The notes: a model not told the origin generated them from the sequence alone. A DNA stretch of 61,458 bases from Humibacillus sp. (GCA_030452985.1 JAKDLG010000013.1:1-61458); one strand, 5' to 3'; counted from the first letter of the stretch, positions 16,589 through 25,180 are shown. Program-made: numbers and translations.

Positions 16589-18466
16589 TCATCCCGGCCC
16601 GGCGGGTGTCGGGTCTGCCGCTAAGCGGTCGGTTGGCCTGACGTCAGCGATGGGCGGTGCCGTTGGTGGTGGGTCGCTGCCCACGGTGGTACGCCAGTGT
16701 TGCCAGGTGTGCCAGGTGACACCTTTGTTGGTGATGGTCGCGGTGAGGTCCTTCTCATGGACGTAGACGTGGTGTCGCCGGCACAACAGGGCCAGGTTGC
16801 CCAGGCAGGTGGTGCCGCCGTGGAGCCAGTGCTTGACGTGGTGCGCGTCGGTCCACTGCGCCGGAGTCGAACACCCCGGGAAGGAACACCCCTTGTCGCG
16901 AAGCCACAGCGCGGTGCGCATCGCGCGGGTGACGAGCCGTTCCTCCCGGCCCACGTCCAACGGTTGGGAGTCGGAGCCCAGGATGACGGGGATGATCGCG
17001 GCGTCGCACGCCAACCGGCGCACCATCGCGGCGCTGAGCACGTCCCCGCTCAAGCACGACCCGCCCCCGCTCCCGCTCTTGCCCGCCGCACCGGGCGTGC
17101 CCTTGCCGCCGCTGCCACGACTGGTGGCCCAGTGGGGTGGGCAACCGTTCGCGACGAACTCGCGCAGGGCCTCGAAGTTCATCGTGACCACGATCTTCGC
17201 CTTGTCCGTACTGGGCGCGTCACCGGGTGATGAGACGCCGCGGGCGACGAGGTCGAGCAGGGCGTCCATCCGGCGCTGGTGCGGAGCTCTGGGGTCGTCC
17301 TCGATCCGCACCCCGGCCTCATCAATGAGCGGGCACGGTGCGGATAGGGGGTCGATGGCGGCTTGAAGCGTCGCGGCGCCTTCGGGGTCCAGGGTGCCGG
17401 TCATCCCGACCATCCCGGCCGCGTTGGGGCCGGTGAACCACAACCCCCGCCCTTCCCGGCGTTTCTGGTCGTGGTCGTCGGCGTCTTTCGGGGGCCGGAC
17501 TTGGTCGACGAGCTCGCGGGCGAGCTTGCCGAGCTGTTCCCACCGCAACCCAGGCGCCTGCTCGGTGAGGTGGGTGACGGCGTGGTCGAGGTCGTCCGGG
17601 TCCGCGACCGGCTTCAACCGATGAAAGAAGTCGATGACCTGCGCCGCCTTACCCACGGTCACCCGCTCCGCGTGAGGGTCAGCGGAGCTGTAGCGGCGAC
17701 CGCTGCCGTCTGTTCCGTCGTCGCCGTCCGTTCCGTCGATGTCATCAATACGGTCGGTGCCGTCGGTGGTGTCGGTGCCGCTATCCGTGATGTCGGTGCT
17801 GCTACTCGTGGTGTTGGTCTCGCCGGTGACCGCGTCGCGTAGCTGGGCCCAGCGTGGCTGGTTGAACGCGGCCGCGCACGTCACGATCGCTTTCGCGGCG
17901 CTGGCGGTCAACGTGGGGTCGACCTGACGCAACCAGTCGAGGCGCGACAGGCCACCCGGGGAAGCGACACCGCGGGCGTCCATCTCTGTGACGATCCGCA
18001 GCAGGGCGACCTCGCGGTGCTGCTGAAGCTGCCCCAGCTGTGTGGCCGAGGTGATCAGATCAGCTTCCTCGAGACTGGTGGTGTTCAGCCCGCGTACCGC
18101 GGTGATCCCGGCCGCGAACGCGAACGTGGGCGCCAACCGCCCTCGAACCGCCGTGAACGTGCCCCAGTCCAGGGTGAAGGGCAACGGAACCCCACCAGAC
18201 CCACCCGACCTGGTGGACCCGGCGGCCGTCGGATCATCAGCGTCCGCCCTCGCGTCGCTCGCCCTCGCGCCGGCCGCGCCTTTCCCGTGGTTCTCATCGT
18301 GCCTGGCACTGGGCTCAGCGGCATCCGAGGCAGCCGGCTGCGCGGCATCCGGGCTGGGGGTCGACCAGAACCCAGCCGTCGCGGCCCCACCACGTCCGCG
18401 CTGGCTCGACTCGAGGTCGGCCAGCTGCTGCCGAAGCCTCTCGAGAAGCGAACCATCGTTGTCCAT
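16589..18466 (-). CDS. DUF222 (13E12 repeat family) HNH endonuclease-domain protein
   Basis: A 625-residue protein of a family that is multicopy in actinobacteria. An N-terminal DUF222 region includes GMTGTLDPEGAATLQAAID and HQRRMDALLDLVARG. A C-terminal HNH motif reads CSFPGCSTPAQWTDAHHVKH, then LALLCRRHHVYVHE, with four Cys/His metal or catalytic positions intact. The function is unknown; mobile-DNA or repair-related nuclease roles are proposed for HNH proteins. Two low-complexity stretches are inserted: an Ala/Asp/Ser-rich segment near residues 20-100 and a TDG/TDI-rich repeat (about 210-265) that comes from degenerate GTCGGTG/GTCGATG repeats in DNA. An ATG at 18464-18466 is used. It neighbours one copy of the dispersed repeat. 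Confidence 0.85.
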   Translation of the reverse strand: MDNDGSLLERLRQQLADLESSQRGRGGAATAGFWSTPSPDAAQPAASDAAEPSARHDENHGKGAAGARASDARADADDPTAAGSTRSGGSGGVPLPFTLDWGTFTAVRGRLAPTFAFAAGITAVRGLNTTSLEEADLITSATQLGQLQQHREVALLRIVTEMDARGVASPGGLSRLDWLRQVDPTLTASAAKAIVTCAAAFNQPRWAQLRDAVTGETNTTSSSTDITDSGTDTTDGTDRIDDIDGTDGDDGTDGSGRRYSSADPHAERVTVGKAAQVIDFFHRLKPVADPDDLDHAVTHLTEQAPGLRWEQLGKLARELVDQVRPPKDADDHDQKRREGRGLWFTGPNAAGMVGMTGTLDPEGAATLQAAIDPLSAPCPLIDEAGVRIEDDPRAPHQRRMDALLDLVARGVSSPGDAPSTDKAKIVVTMNFEALREFVANGCPPHWATSRGSGGKGTPGAAGKSGSGGGSCLSGDVLSAAMVRRLACDAAIIPVILGSDSQPLDVGREERLVTRAMRTALWLRDKGCSFPGCSTPAQWTDAHHVKHWLHGGTTCLGNLALLCRRHHVYVHEKDLTATITNKGVTWHTWQHWRTTVGSDPPPTAPPIADVRPTDRLAADPTPAGPG

Positions 18467-18531
18467 GACTCAAACTCTAGAGCCACCACCGACACTGCCC
18501 CACCCACGAAACCGACTGACTGTGAACGAAA

Positions 18532-18578
18532 CTGGCCACTGGACTGTACGAAAGTGGCCACTCGACTTGGGGTGGGGG
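18532..18578 (+). repeat. Dispersed direct repeat, left copy
   Basis: This 47-base stretch recurs in the same orientation at 25135-25180 with one substitution and one inserted G in the core and one further mismatch near the end; both copies continue into similar GCGG-TGATCAC sequence. Each copy contains two TGGCCACTCGACT-like units 20-22 bases apart. Repeated subterminal units of this kind recall IS21-family ends, but no istA/istB gene is present. Confidence 0.8.
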
Positions 18579-18640
18579 TGCCGAGCGGATGATCACCAAG
18601 ACGGACGCACTGCGGCCTCGGCACACGGCCGCGAACCGCG

Positions 18641-18880
18641 TCATCCCCAGGTCGCCGCGAGACCATCGACGACGCAACCGTCATAGCCTGGCTGGCCAAC
18701 GGTGAAGATCGCGGAGACGAACGCAACCATGCCTACTCGGGTAGCGAGCCCGGCGTCGAGGCCGCGCCCGTGCAGAACCGCGGCCGAGGCGAGCGTCAGG
18801 GCATTGAGGATTCCGTCGGCGATCCCCAGCGACAGCGGGAGCAGCAGCCGCCTGCGCCAGTTGCGTGGACCGACGCTCAC
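18641..18880 (-). pseudogene. Truncated VIT1/CCC1-like membrane protein
   Basis: A 79-codon frame from a GTG at 18878-18880. Its first 55 residues (LLLPLSLGIADGILNALTLA, then a second hydrophobic stretch VGMVAFVSAIFTV) match the N-terminal helices of small actinobacterial VIT1/CCC1-type metal transporter-like proteins, but similarity stops after two helices and the rest is unrelated. The break lies about 60 bases from the dispersed repeat at 18532-18578, so truncation may have come from the element that left the repeat. Confidence 0.5.
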
Positions 18881-19293
18881 CGGTATCCGTTCACCGAACG
18901 CGCGGTACTCGGTCGATGAGCCGGTCCCGCAACGATCTCGTCGATGCTGTGCAGCGCCGCGCCGGTCTTTTCGACAGCCGGGCAGAAATGTTGATCGCCT
19001 TCACGCCAGAAACAGGCTGATCGCGTGGGCGAGATCGAGCAGGTCTGAACGGGTGACGCCTTTGTCGACGTCGAGCAGGAGCCGGCGAACGTTCACGTCG
19101 ACCGCCGGCTCTCGCGGCGTGCTCCCTCGAGGCACGGCACCCTCAACAGATTGCTGACGTTGGGGGCGTGGCGCGGGTGAGCGTGTTCGTCGGGATGGTC
19201 GGCGCGGTGAGATGACTGGTCGGCCGCCATGCTGTGACGAAGGGTGGGTTCATCTTGCTCGATCTCGTTTCCGTAGTCTGCGGGCTGTCGAGA

Positions 19294-19540
19294 TCAGACC
19301 GTGCCAACGGCGACGGCCAGAACGGCGACGAAGGCGATGCAGCCGATGAGGATGTAGGCCACGTAGGCGTCCAGACGGGCTCGACTGCCATCCCTTCATC
19401 TGGGTGACCACGGCAGACAGCGCGGCGGCGAGCGACAGGTAGACGTAGCGTCCGATGACCTCCACGACATCGACGCGGTAGCCCAGCCCGGGTTCAGCTA
19501 CCTCGCTCGGACCCGGCTCGGTGATGACGTCGGGCCCGCC
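19294..19540 (-). pseudogene. Frameshifted small membrane protein
   Basis: Read leftward, one frame gives YRVDVVEVIGRYVYLSLAAA then LSAVVTQMK; after a GGG (one extra G) near 19390 the next frame continues DGSRARLDAYVAYILIGC and a hydrophobic segment ending ...AVAVGTV at a TGA (19294-19296). The joined product would have two membrane helices separated by a short charged loop. No start codon with a ribosome-binding site is clear. I do not recognise the family. Confidence 0.4.
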
Positions 19541-19769
19541 GCACCCCTGACAGCGTCGCCTTGGTTGCCGTCGGCGAAGGCGATGACGCTTCGGGTGTCT
19601 TGCCAGCTGCAGATGCCGGTAGCGGGTCACCGGTCGACCTGGTGCTCAGGTCGTTGACGCGCAGTTCGGATCTGGTGCCCATCACGTTGGCCGGCACCTT
19701 ACGCATCACGTTGGCGTAGCCGAACGAGCGCCGTCGGGAGCCCCTACTGCTTCGACGACACGACACTGA

Positions 19770-19787
19770 ATACCCCCGTGGGCGTAT
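19770..19787. promoter_or_regulatory. CsoR/DUF156-type operator-like palindrome
   Basis: ATACCCCC, a two-base spacer, and GGGCGTAT form an inverted repeat with one mismatch. ATAC-C-run/G-run-GTAT palindromes are the known targets of CsoR-family copper, nickel or persulfide sensors. No CsoR gene is in the window; downstream genes on both sides look decayed, so it may be a relic of a lost metal- or sulfur-stress operon. Confidence 0.4.
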
Positions 19788-20175
19788 CATCGTCCCAATC
19801 CTTCAAGCTCGTTCAGTCTCGGCAGCTGGCCAAAACCATTGGCACTCAGGGCTACTCCTTCGTGCGCCATCGACACCGTGATCTTCCTCGCTTCCTCCAC
19901 CGAGGGTTTTCTCTATGGCCAGGCCCTCCGGGCTCCTGCCCTCATGCCGGCACCGATACATGGGAGTGCTCTGTTCACGGCCAGGACGACTGGGGAGCGC
20001 GCCTCGCGGGAAAGGAGTGCTCATCCGACCCTATCGTTCACCGCTGCACAGGCCTTGACGAGCGATCACGGTCGGGGTTCACTGGAAGGAGGTGATGGAA
20101 CCCCACCCGGGTCGTGACAGCCCCGAACCGCATTCGCTAATGGCTCCTACGACGTTGATCCGTCTAGGAGTCCGC

Positions 20176-20259
20176 GTGTCCGAACGCCAGATCGCCTACA
20201 ACCGGGCTCGGCTGGAGCGATTGTCGATTCGCAATGAAGAGGTGGCCGCTGATGACTGA
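20176..20259 (+). CDS. Possible 27-residue leader peptide coupled to the first MutS-like gene
   Basis: A GTG at 20176 follows AGGAG at 20166-20170 with ideal spacing and opens a 27-residue frame (SERQIAYNRARLERLSIRNE continuing to EVAADD). Its TGA (20257-20259) lies inside the MutS-like gene, whose ATG is at 20252. The peptide is charged and probably helical. Good initiation signals and the overlap argue for translational coupling, but such short frames also arise by chance. Confidence 0.35.
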   Translation: MSERQIAYNRARLERLSIRNEEVAADD

Positions 20260-21868
20260 GTCCGCGGAGACCCTCATCCACACCAGCCGCCCTTGCGCCC
20301 CATCGGTAGCCGACGCCGGACGTCAGGTGGAGCGTCCGTTCCGGAGTGTCTTGTTCAATGGTCAGGACGCCCCGGCCCACCTCGCCGACATCCCAGACCC
20401 GCAGTATTTTGGCGACCTGAACCTTGATCAGGTGTTGGCTTCGTTGGTGGCTGGTCGTGGTGGGTACCGGCTGGAGGGCTACTTCCGATTCCCGCTCACG
20501 AACGTCGACCTGGTCGCGTACCGCCATGAGGTCTTCCGCGACCTGGGGCGCGAGGACGTGCTGGGATCGGTCACCGGGTTCGCGGTGGGGATGGTGCAGG
20601 TCCGTGACCGGCTCGCCAGAGCGGGTGACCGCTACCACCGGTATGAGAAGGCCCGCTGGTTTCTGGACGCAGCACTGGTGTACGCCGACACGGTGGCCCG
20701 GCTGGTGACTGACCTGGCTGGTGCCGGCCCCGACTCTCGGGGGCTACGCGGGATGCTGGCGGCGGCCCGTGCCTACACGACCTCGGAGCGGTACGTGCGG
20801 ATGCGGCAAGAGGCCGACCGGGCCCTGGCCGGTCTTAACGAGATTCGTTACGACGTATGGCTGCACGGCGCCCGGGTCACCGTCGGAGCCTACGACGAGG
20901 AACGCAACTACAGCCTGGAGGTAGCCCGCACCTTCGCCCGCTTCGAGCAGCACCCGGCCGAGGCCGTGACCGAGCCCGGCGGCACGGGTGGGGGCCTGGA
21001 CCCGGTCGAGGCCCGGATCCTTGACCAGGTGGCCCTGGTCTTTCCCGACACGTTCGCCACCCTGGAGCGCTTCACCCGCGAGCACGCCTCGTTCATCGAC
21101 CCCCTCGTTGCTGCGTTCGACCGCGAGGTCCAGTTCTACCTGGCCTACCTCGACCTCATCGGGTCGTTGCGCGAAGCCGGTCTGTCTTTCGAACTGCCGG
21201 CGGTCAGCACCGAGGACCGGCACGAGAACGCCGGTGACACCTTCGACCTGGCCCTCGCGAGCCAGCTCGTAGCCGCCGGGAAGTCAGTGGTTACCAACGA
21301 CCTGTCGCTGACCGGTGCCGAGCGGATCCTGGTGATCACCGGGCCGAACAACGGTGGTAAGACGACCACGGCCCGCACCGTCGGTCAGCTGCATCACCTC
21401 GCTGCGCTCGGTGTCCCGGTGCCCGGGCACCACGTGCGGCTGTTCCTGCCTGATGCGATCTACACCCACTTCGAGCGGCGCGAGGACCTGGCCGCGATGG
21501 CCGGCAAGCTCCAGGAGGAGCTGCAGCGTTTCGCCGATGACTTCGCGCGAGCCACTCCCTCGAGCCTGATTGTGATGAACGAGATGTTCAGCTCGACGAC
21601 CGTCCAGGATGCGTTGTTCCTCTCCCGGGCCATGCTCCAGCGGATCAGCGACCTGGGGGCCCTCGGGGTGTGCGTCACCTTCCTCGACGAGCTCGCGAGT
21701 TTCGATGAGACCACCGTGAGCATGGTCAGCTCCGTCGACCCGAAGGACCCCGCGATCCGGACCTTCAAGGTGACTAGACGGGCCGCCGACGGTCGAGCCT
21801 TCGCGCGCGCCATCGCGGACAAGTACGGCCTGACCCGCGACCAGCTCACCCGGCGGGTGAGCTCATGA
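20252..21868 (+). CDS. MutS-like ATPase, first of a coupled pair
   Basis: A 538-residue protein that keeps the MutS core (clamp/lever) and ATPase domains and lacks the N-terminal mismatch-recognition domain with its Phe-x-Glu motif. Walker A is GPNNGGKTT (about residues 364-372); Walker B lies near 440 (SLIVMNEMF), followed by the MutS signature-like SSTTVQDAL. The ATG at 20252 has GAGGTGG upstream. The protein overlaps its partner by four bases (ATGA), indicating a heterodimer like MutS-family dimers, where the composite ATP sites form between subunits. No MutL, MutH or nuclease gene is adjacent. A role in recombination control or stress-linked DNA handling is possible; true mismatch repair is unlikely. 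Confidence 0.82.
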   Translation: MTESAETLIHTSRPCAPSVADAGRQVERPFRSVLFNGQDAPAHLADIPDPQYFGDLNLDQVLASLVAGRGGYRLEGYFRFPLTNVDLVAYRHEVFRDLGREDVLGSVTGFAVGMVQVRDRLARAGDRYHRYEKARWFLDAALVYADTVARLVTDLAGAGPDSRGLRGMLAAARAYTTSERYVRMRQEADRALAGLNEIRYDVWLHGARVTVGAYDEERNYSLEVARTFARFEQHPAEAVTEPGGTGGGLDPVEARILDQVALVFPDTFATLERFTREHASFIDPLVAAFDREVQFYLAYLDLIGSLREAGLSFELPAVSTEDRHENAGDTFDLALASQLVAAGKSVVTNDLSLTGAERILVITGPNNGGKTTTARTVGQLHHLAALGVPVPGHHVRLFLPDAIYTHFERREDLAAMAGKLQEELQRFADDFARATPSSLIVMNEMFSSTTVQDALFLSRAMLQRISDLGALGVCVTFLDELASFDETTVSMVSSVDPKDPAIRTFKVTRRAADGRAFARAIADKYGLTRDQLTRRVSS

Positions 21869-23448
21869 AAGCGCGGCTGCTCTTCGCCGACCGGGACGTC
21901 ACCCCGGTCTCTCTCCCCCGCAACCGCCGCTCGGCCCTCGAGCTGCTCGCCTGGCACGCCGACCCGGTCACCGAGGAACTGGTCGCCGACCTCGACCTGG
22001 CCACCGTGTGGAACGCGATGGCCGGGGAGGATGAGATCCTGCTGCTCGCCGTGCGCCAGATCACCCTTGCCGACCCGCTCACCCCCGAGGAGGTCACCTA
22101 CCGCCAGCACGTGCTCACCGATGCTCTGGCCCACCCCGAGGTGATCCGCCACCTGTACGCGACCGCCTGCGCCGCCCTCGAGGGTGAGCGCACCATCTCA
22201 CACGGCTTCTTCAGCGACCACGGTGAAGGGCTGCTGAGCCGGTCCGTCGAGATCATCGAGATGGTCCTCGACCGGTTGCGCGAGCTACGCGGGCTGAGCG
22301 AGGCCCAGGCCGGTGGCTTCCACTCCGAAGGGTTCACTCGCTTCTTCACCGAGCTGCGTGACCAGCTCGGCGATGACTACTTCGCCGAGATCGAGCAGCA
22401 CCTGACCACCTTGCACTTCCGCGACGGGTTCATCCTCTCCGCCCGCCTCGGGTCGGGGAACCAAGGCACGGGCTACGTGCTGCGCGAGCCCAACCCGGCG
22501 AACCGGACCGGCCTGTTCACCAAGTCGATCCTGAAGAAACCCACTCACGCGTTCACCATCCCCGACCGGGACCAGTCCAGCTTCAACGCCCTGGGGCGGC
22601 TGCGCGACCGCGGCCTCGACATCGTCGCCCCCGATCTCGCTCAAGCCGCTGACCACGTGCTGTCCTACTTCTCGGCGCTGCGTACCGAGGTCGGCTTCTA
22701 CGTCGCCGCCCTGAACCTGCGCGAGCGACTGAACGCGCTCGGGGCCCCCACCGTGCTCCCAACCACTGTGCTCCCAACCTCTGTGCTCCCCACCACCGCG
22801 CCCACCGGTGCGGCGGGGCTCACCGCGAGGGGCCTCTACGACCCCGGACTCGCGCTGCGCACCAACCAGCCGGTGGTGGGAAACGACCTCGACGCCGACG
22901 CGGCCACCTTGGTGGTCATCACCGGCGCGAACCAGGGCGGTAAGTCGACCTTCCTGCGCAGCCTCGGCCTGGCTTACCTGCTGCAGCGAGCCGGGCTCTT
23001 CGTGCCCGCCGAGCAGTTCACCGCGCCCCTGGCCGACGGCGTGTTCGCCCATTTCCGCAGGGAAGAGGACGCCAGCATGAGCAGCGGCAAGTTCGACGAA
23101 GAGCTGGCCCGGATGAGCCGCATCATCGACCAGATCCGCCCCGGCGCCGTCCTGCTGTGCAACGAGTCGTTCGGCGCCACCAACGAACGCGAAGGCTCCG
23201 ACATCGCCGCCGAGATCATCGACACCCTGCGTGAGTGCGGCATCCGGGTGGCGATCGTGACCCACCTGTACGACCTGGCCCACCGCTACCAGCAGAAGAA
23301 CGACACCGAGAACGACGACCAAACCGTGTTCCTTCGCGCCGAACGCGCCGACGACGCCAGCCGGTCCTTCGAGCTCCTGCCCGCCCCGCCCCTACCCACC
23401 AGCTACGGCGAAGACATCTACCAAGCCGTCTTCCACGACAGCACGTGA
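21865..23448 (+). CDS. MutS-like ATPase, second of a coupled pair
   Basis: A 527-residue paralogue of the upstream protein, also without a mismatch-binding domain. Walker A is GANQGGKST (about residues 354-362), Walker B is VLLCNES (about 428-434) followed by FGATNEREGSDIA, the MutS dimer-signature region, and VAIVTHLYDLAH resembles the switch His segment of MutS. The P-loop differs from its partner (ANQ versus PNN), so the two have diverged. The ATG overlaps the preceding TGA. An in-frame 15-base repeat adds VLPTT-type units before the ATPase domain (22753-22797). Both genes lie inside the repeat-bounded block, and the octamer GGATGCCG is missing from this stretch, hinting at acquisition. 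Confidence 0.82.
   Translation: MKARLLFADRDVTPVSLPRNRRSALELLAWHADPVTEELVADLDLATVWNAMAGEDEILLLAVRQITLADPLTPEEVTYRQHVLTDALAHPEVIRHLYATACAALEGERTISHGFFSDHGEGLLSRSVEIIEMVLDRLRELRGLSEAQAGGFHSEGFTRFFTELRDQLGDDYFAEIEQHLTTLHFRDGFILSARLGSGNQGTGYVLREPNPANRTGLFTKSILKKPTHAFTIPDRDQSSFNALGRLRDRGLDIVAPDLAQAADHVLSYFSALRTEVGFYVAALNLRERLNALGAPTVLPTTVLPTSVLPTTAPTGAAGLTARGLYDPGLALRTNQPVVGNDLDADAATLVVITGANQGGKSTFLRSLGLAYLLQRAGLFVPAEQFTAPLADGVFAHFRREEDASMSSGKFDEELARMSRIIDQIRPGAVLLCNESFGATNEREGSDIAAEIIDTLRECGIRVAIVTHLYDLAHRYQQKNDTENDDQTVFLRAERADDASRSFELLPAPPLPTSYGEDIYQAVFHDST
22753..22797 (+). repeat. In-frame tandem 15-bp repeat, three units
   Basis: GTGCTCCCAACCACT, GTGCTCCCAACCTCT and GTGCTCCCCACCACC follow one another and encode VLPTT-VLPTS-VLPTT in the linker before the ATPase domain of the second MutS-like protein. 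The unit length preserves the frame. Confidence 0.85.
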
Positions 23449-23684
23449 GCCTGCAGAACCTGACACCTCGTGGTCGGTGGCCCCCACTCCAGCAGCCGCT
23501 ACCGGCCGCCGTGATCGCGGCTCTGGCCCGATGGCGGTCTCTGGCGCTAGTGTCGAAGATGGCGATGGATGCCGTCAGGGCGTGAGAACCTCGCCCACCC
23601 AACCGCCACCTGCGGCTGATGGTTCCTGACTCGTGCTGGACGAGCAGGACCTTTCGCGCGTCCGCAACCGGAGGGAGTACACCG

Positions 23685-24227
23685 ATGGCCCACCACCACA
23701 CCCCACCACAACCGCACCCCTCGCGACTGACCGAGTTCGCCGGCCACCCTTTGGTCGTCTCCGTCACACCCGGACAACCGCACCTCGTCGCCGCCACCGC
23801 CGTCTCCCTCGCTCACGCCACCGGCGCCCCCACCCTCTACTTCGCCTACGTGGACTCCTCCCGCTACACCATCGACGAGTTCCCCGACGGCACCGTCAGC
23901 CATGCCTCCATCGACCCCGACGCCGACGAGGACTGGGAAGACCTGGCCGCCACTCTCACCACCGAGGTCGAGGTCGCCATGCACGGCCAGAACCAGGCGT
24001 GGGAGTTTCGCTACCTCGCTGGCCGGGTCGACCGGTCCCTGACCCACCTGGCCCGCGCCGTCGACGCCGCGGCCTTCGTCGTGGCCACCCACCTGGGCCA
24101 CCACCACCACATCCGCGACTTCGTCAGGGAGTCAATCTCCGTGCAGCTCACCCACCACCAACACCGGCCGGTGCTCGTCGTCCCTCTCGAAGTCATCGAC
24201 TGGGAGAGTCACGCCCCCTGGGACTGA
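23685..24227 (+). CDS. Universal stress protein (UspA) domain protein
   Basis: A 180-residue cytoplasmic protein with a His/Pro-rich start, then HPLVVSVTPGQPHLVAATAV, a middle acidic region and the C-terminal SISVQLTHHQHRPVLVVPLE. The end resembles the USP phosphate loop and final strand (S-x-x-x-x-L-x-x-x-x-x-PVLVVP); the GxxG ATP loop is only partly present, so nucleotide binding is uncertain. ATG with GAGGGAG upstream. It lies about 240 bases after the second MutS-like gene, on the same strand, and inside the repeat-bounded block. USPs support survival under DNA damage, oxidants or starvation, which would fit this company, though no functional link is shown. Confidence 0.72.
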   Translation: MAHHHTPPQPHPSRLTEFAGHPLVVSVTPGQPHLVAATAVSLAHATGAPTLYFAYVDSSRYTIDEFPDGTVSHASIDPDADEDWEDLAATLTTEVEVAMHGQNQAWEFRYLAGRVDRSLTHLARAVDAAAFVVATHLGHHHHIRDFVRESISVQLTHHQHRPVLVVPLEVIDWESHAPWD

Positions 24228-24443
24228 ACACGACCCACGGCCCGACCATGGGCCGGGCCGCGCTCATCGCCAACGCCGCCACCTCATGACACGGCTACTC
24301 GGATCAAACCAGTCGGGCACTGCCGGCCACGGGGATTGTTGTCACCGGCATCGCAGTACACGTCGATCTGGTGCGAGGGCTTGGTGCGAGGGCTCGGTGC
24401 GAGTCCATGGAAGAGAACACCGCAGACGAACGGAGGACGGCTC

Positions 24444-25016
24444 ATGGCAAGGGTCACGCGGGTGTACTTGGCGCGGCACGGACAGACGGCGCTGAATGTG
24501 GGAGGTCGACTGCGTGGGCTCAGCGACCCGCCACTCGACGACGAAGGCCTCGCAGAGGCAGAGCGCCTCGGTGCGGTTCTCGCCGACAGGCGACCGACGG
24601 TCGTCTTCTCGAGCCCCCTGCAACGGGCCGTCGCCACCGCAGCGGTGATCGCGCGACGCGCGGGAGTCGAGGCGAAAGTCGACGCACGGCTGAACGACCG
24701 CGACTACGGCCCGTGGACCGGGAAGGTCAAGACCGACGTCGAGCACCAGTTCGGCAGCATCGACGAGGCCCCCGGCGTCGAGCCGGCGTCGGAGGTCTTC
24801 GCCCGGGCGAAGGCGGCGTTTCTCGAACTGGTCGAAGAGGCCGACAACGGGCCGATCGTGCTCGTGTCTCATGACGCGATCAACCGTCCGCTGCTCCGCG
24901 CTTTCGACCCCAGCCTCGGTGAGGTCGGGCAGCGCACGGCCTGCTGGAACCAGCTGAGCCTGGTCGATGGCTCATGGCGCGTCGACAGCTACGACCAGAA
25001 GCCCGACGCCTCGTGA
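24444..25016 (+). CDS. Histidine phosphatase (phosphoglycerate mutase-like) family protein
   Basis: A 190-residue branch-1 histidine phosphatase. VYLARHGQTALNVGGRLRG holds the RHG nucleophile His, SSPLQRAVATA the second conserved Arg, the acidic proton donor lies in LNDRDYGPWTG, and IVLVSHDAINRPLL carries the second catalytic His. The family removes phosphate from sugar phosphates, nucleotides, alpha-ribazole phosphate (CobC) or proteins. ATG with GGAGGACGG upstream; an in-frame extension upstream lacks such a site. CobC-type activity would be attractive beside B12 genes, but they lie 20 kb away, and the sequence does not settle the substrate. Confidence 0.85.
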   Translation: MARVTRVYLARHGQTALNVGGRLRGLSDPPLDDEGLAEAERLGAVLADRRPTVVFSSPLQRAVATAAVIARRAGVEAKVDARLNDRDYGPWTGKVKTDVEHQFGSIDEAPGVEPASEVFARAKAAFLELVEEADNGPIVLVSHDAINRPLLRAFDPSLGEVGQRTACWNQLSLVDGSWRVDSYDQKPDAS

Positions 25017-25134
25017 CCTGAGCCCACCGACAGGTGAGGTGGGTAAGCATGTCGGAAGCGAGACCTCGCCGAGCGAGGCCGGATCAGATCCATGCCGCCG
25101 CCGTAACCGCGGAAGTGACCTGACCACCGTCAAG

Positions 25135-25180
25135 CTGGCCACTCGACTGTACGAAAGTGGCCACTCGACTTGGGTGGGGG
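25135..25180 (+). repeat. Dispersed direct repeat, right copy
   Basis: Second copy of the element at 18532-18578, same orientation, about 6.6 kb away. It sits just before the MFS gene's stop codon. The two copies bracket the decayed genes, MutS-like pair, universal stress protein and phosphatase. Confidence 0.8.

Larger units (their letters stand above)
18881..20175. other. Decayed region of about 1.3 kb
   Basis: No intact gene. It holds a frameshifted membrane protein (19294-19540, minus) and a CsoR-like palindrome (19770-19787), annotated separately. The remaining sequence, especially 18900-19290 and 19800-20140, contains only short frames with unlikely composition. The region lies inside the block bounded by the two dispersed repeats. 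Confidence 0.5.

Noticed and set aside
20252..23448. Complete mismatch-repair system
   Set aside because: The two ATPases lack the N-terminal reader domain, and no MutL-like gene is near; actinobacteria usually rely on NucS instead.
18532..25180. Intact IS21-family transposon
   Set aside because: The repeats resemble such ends, but neither istA nor istB nor any other transposase is encoded between or near them.
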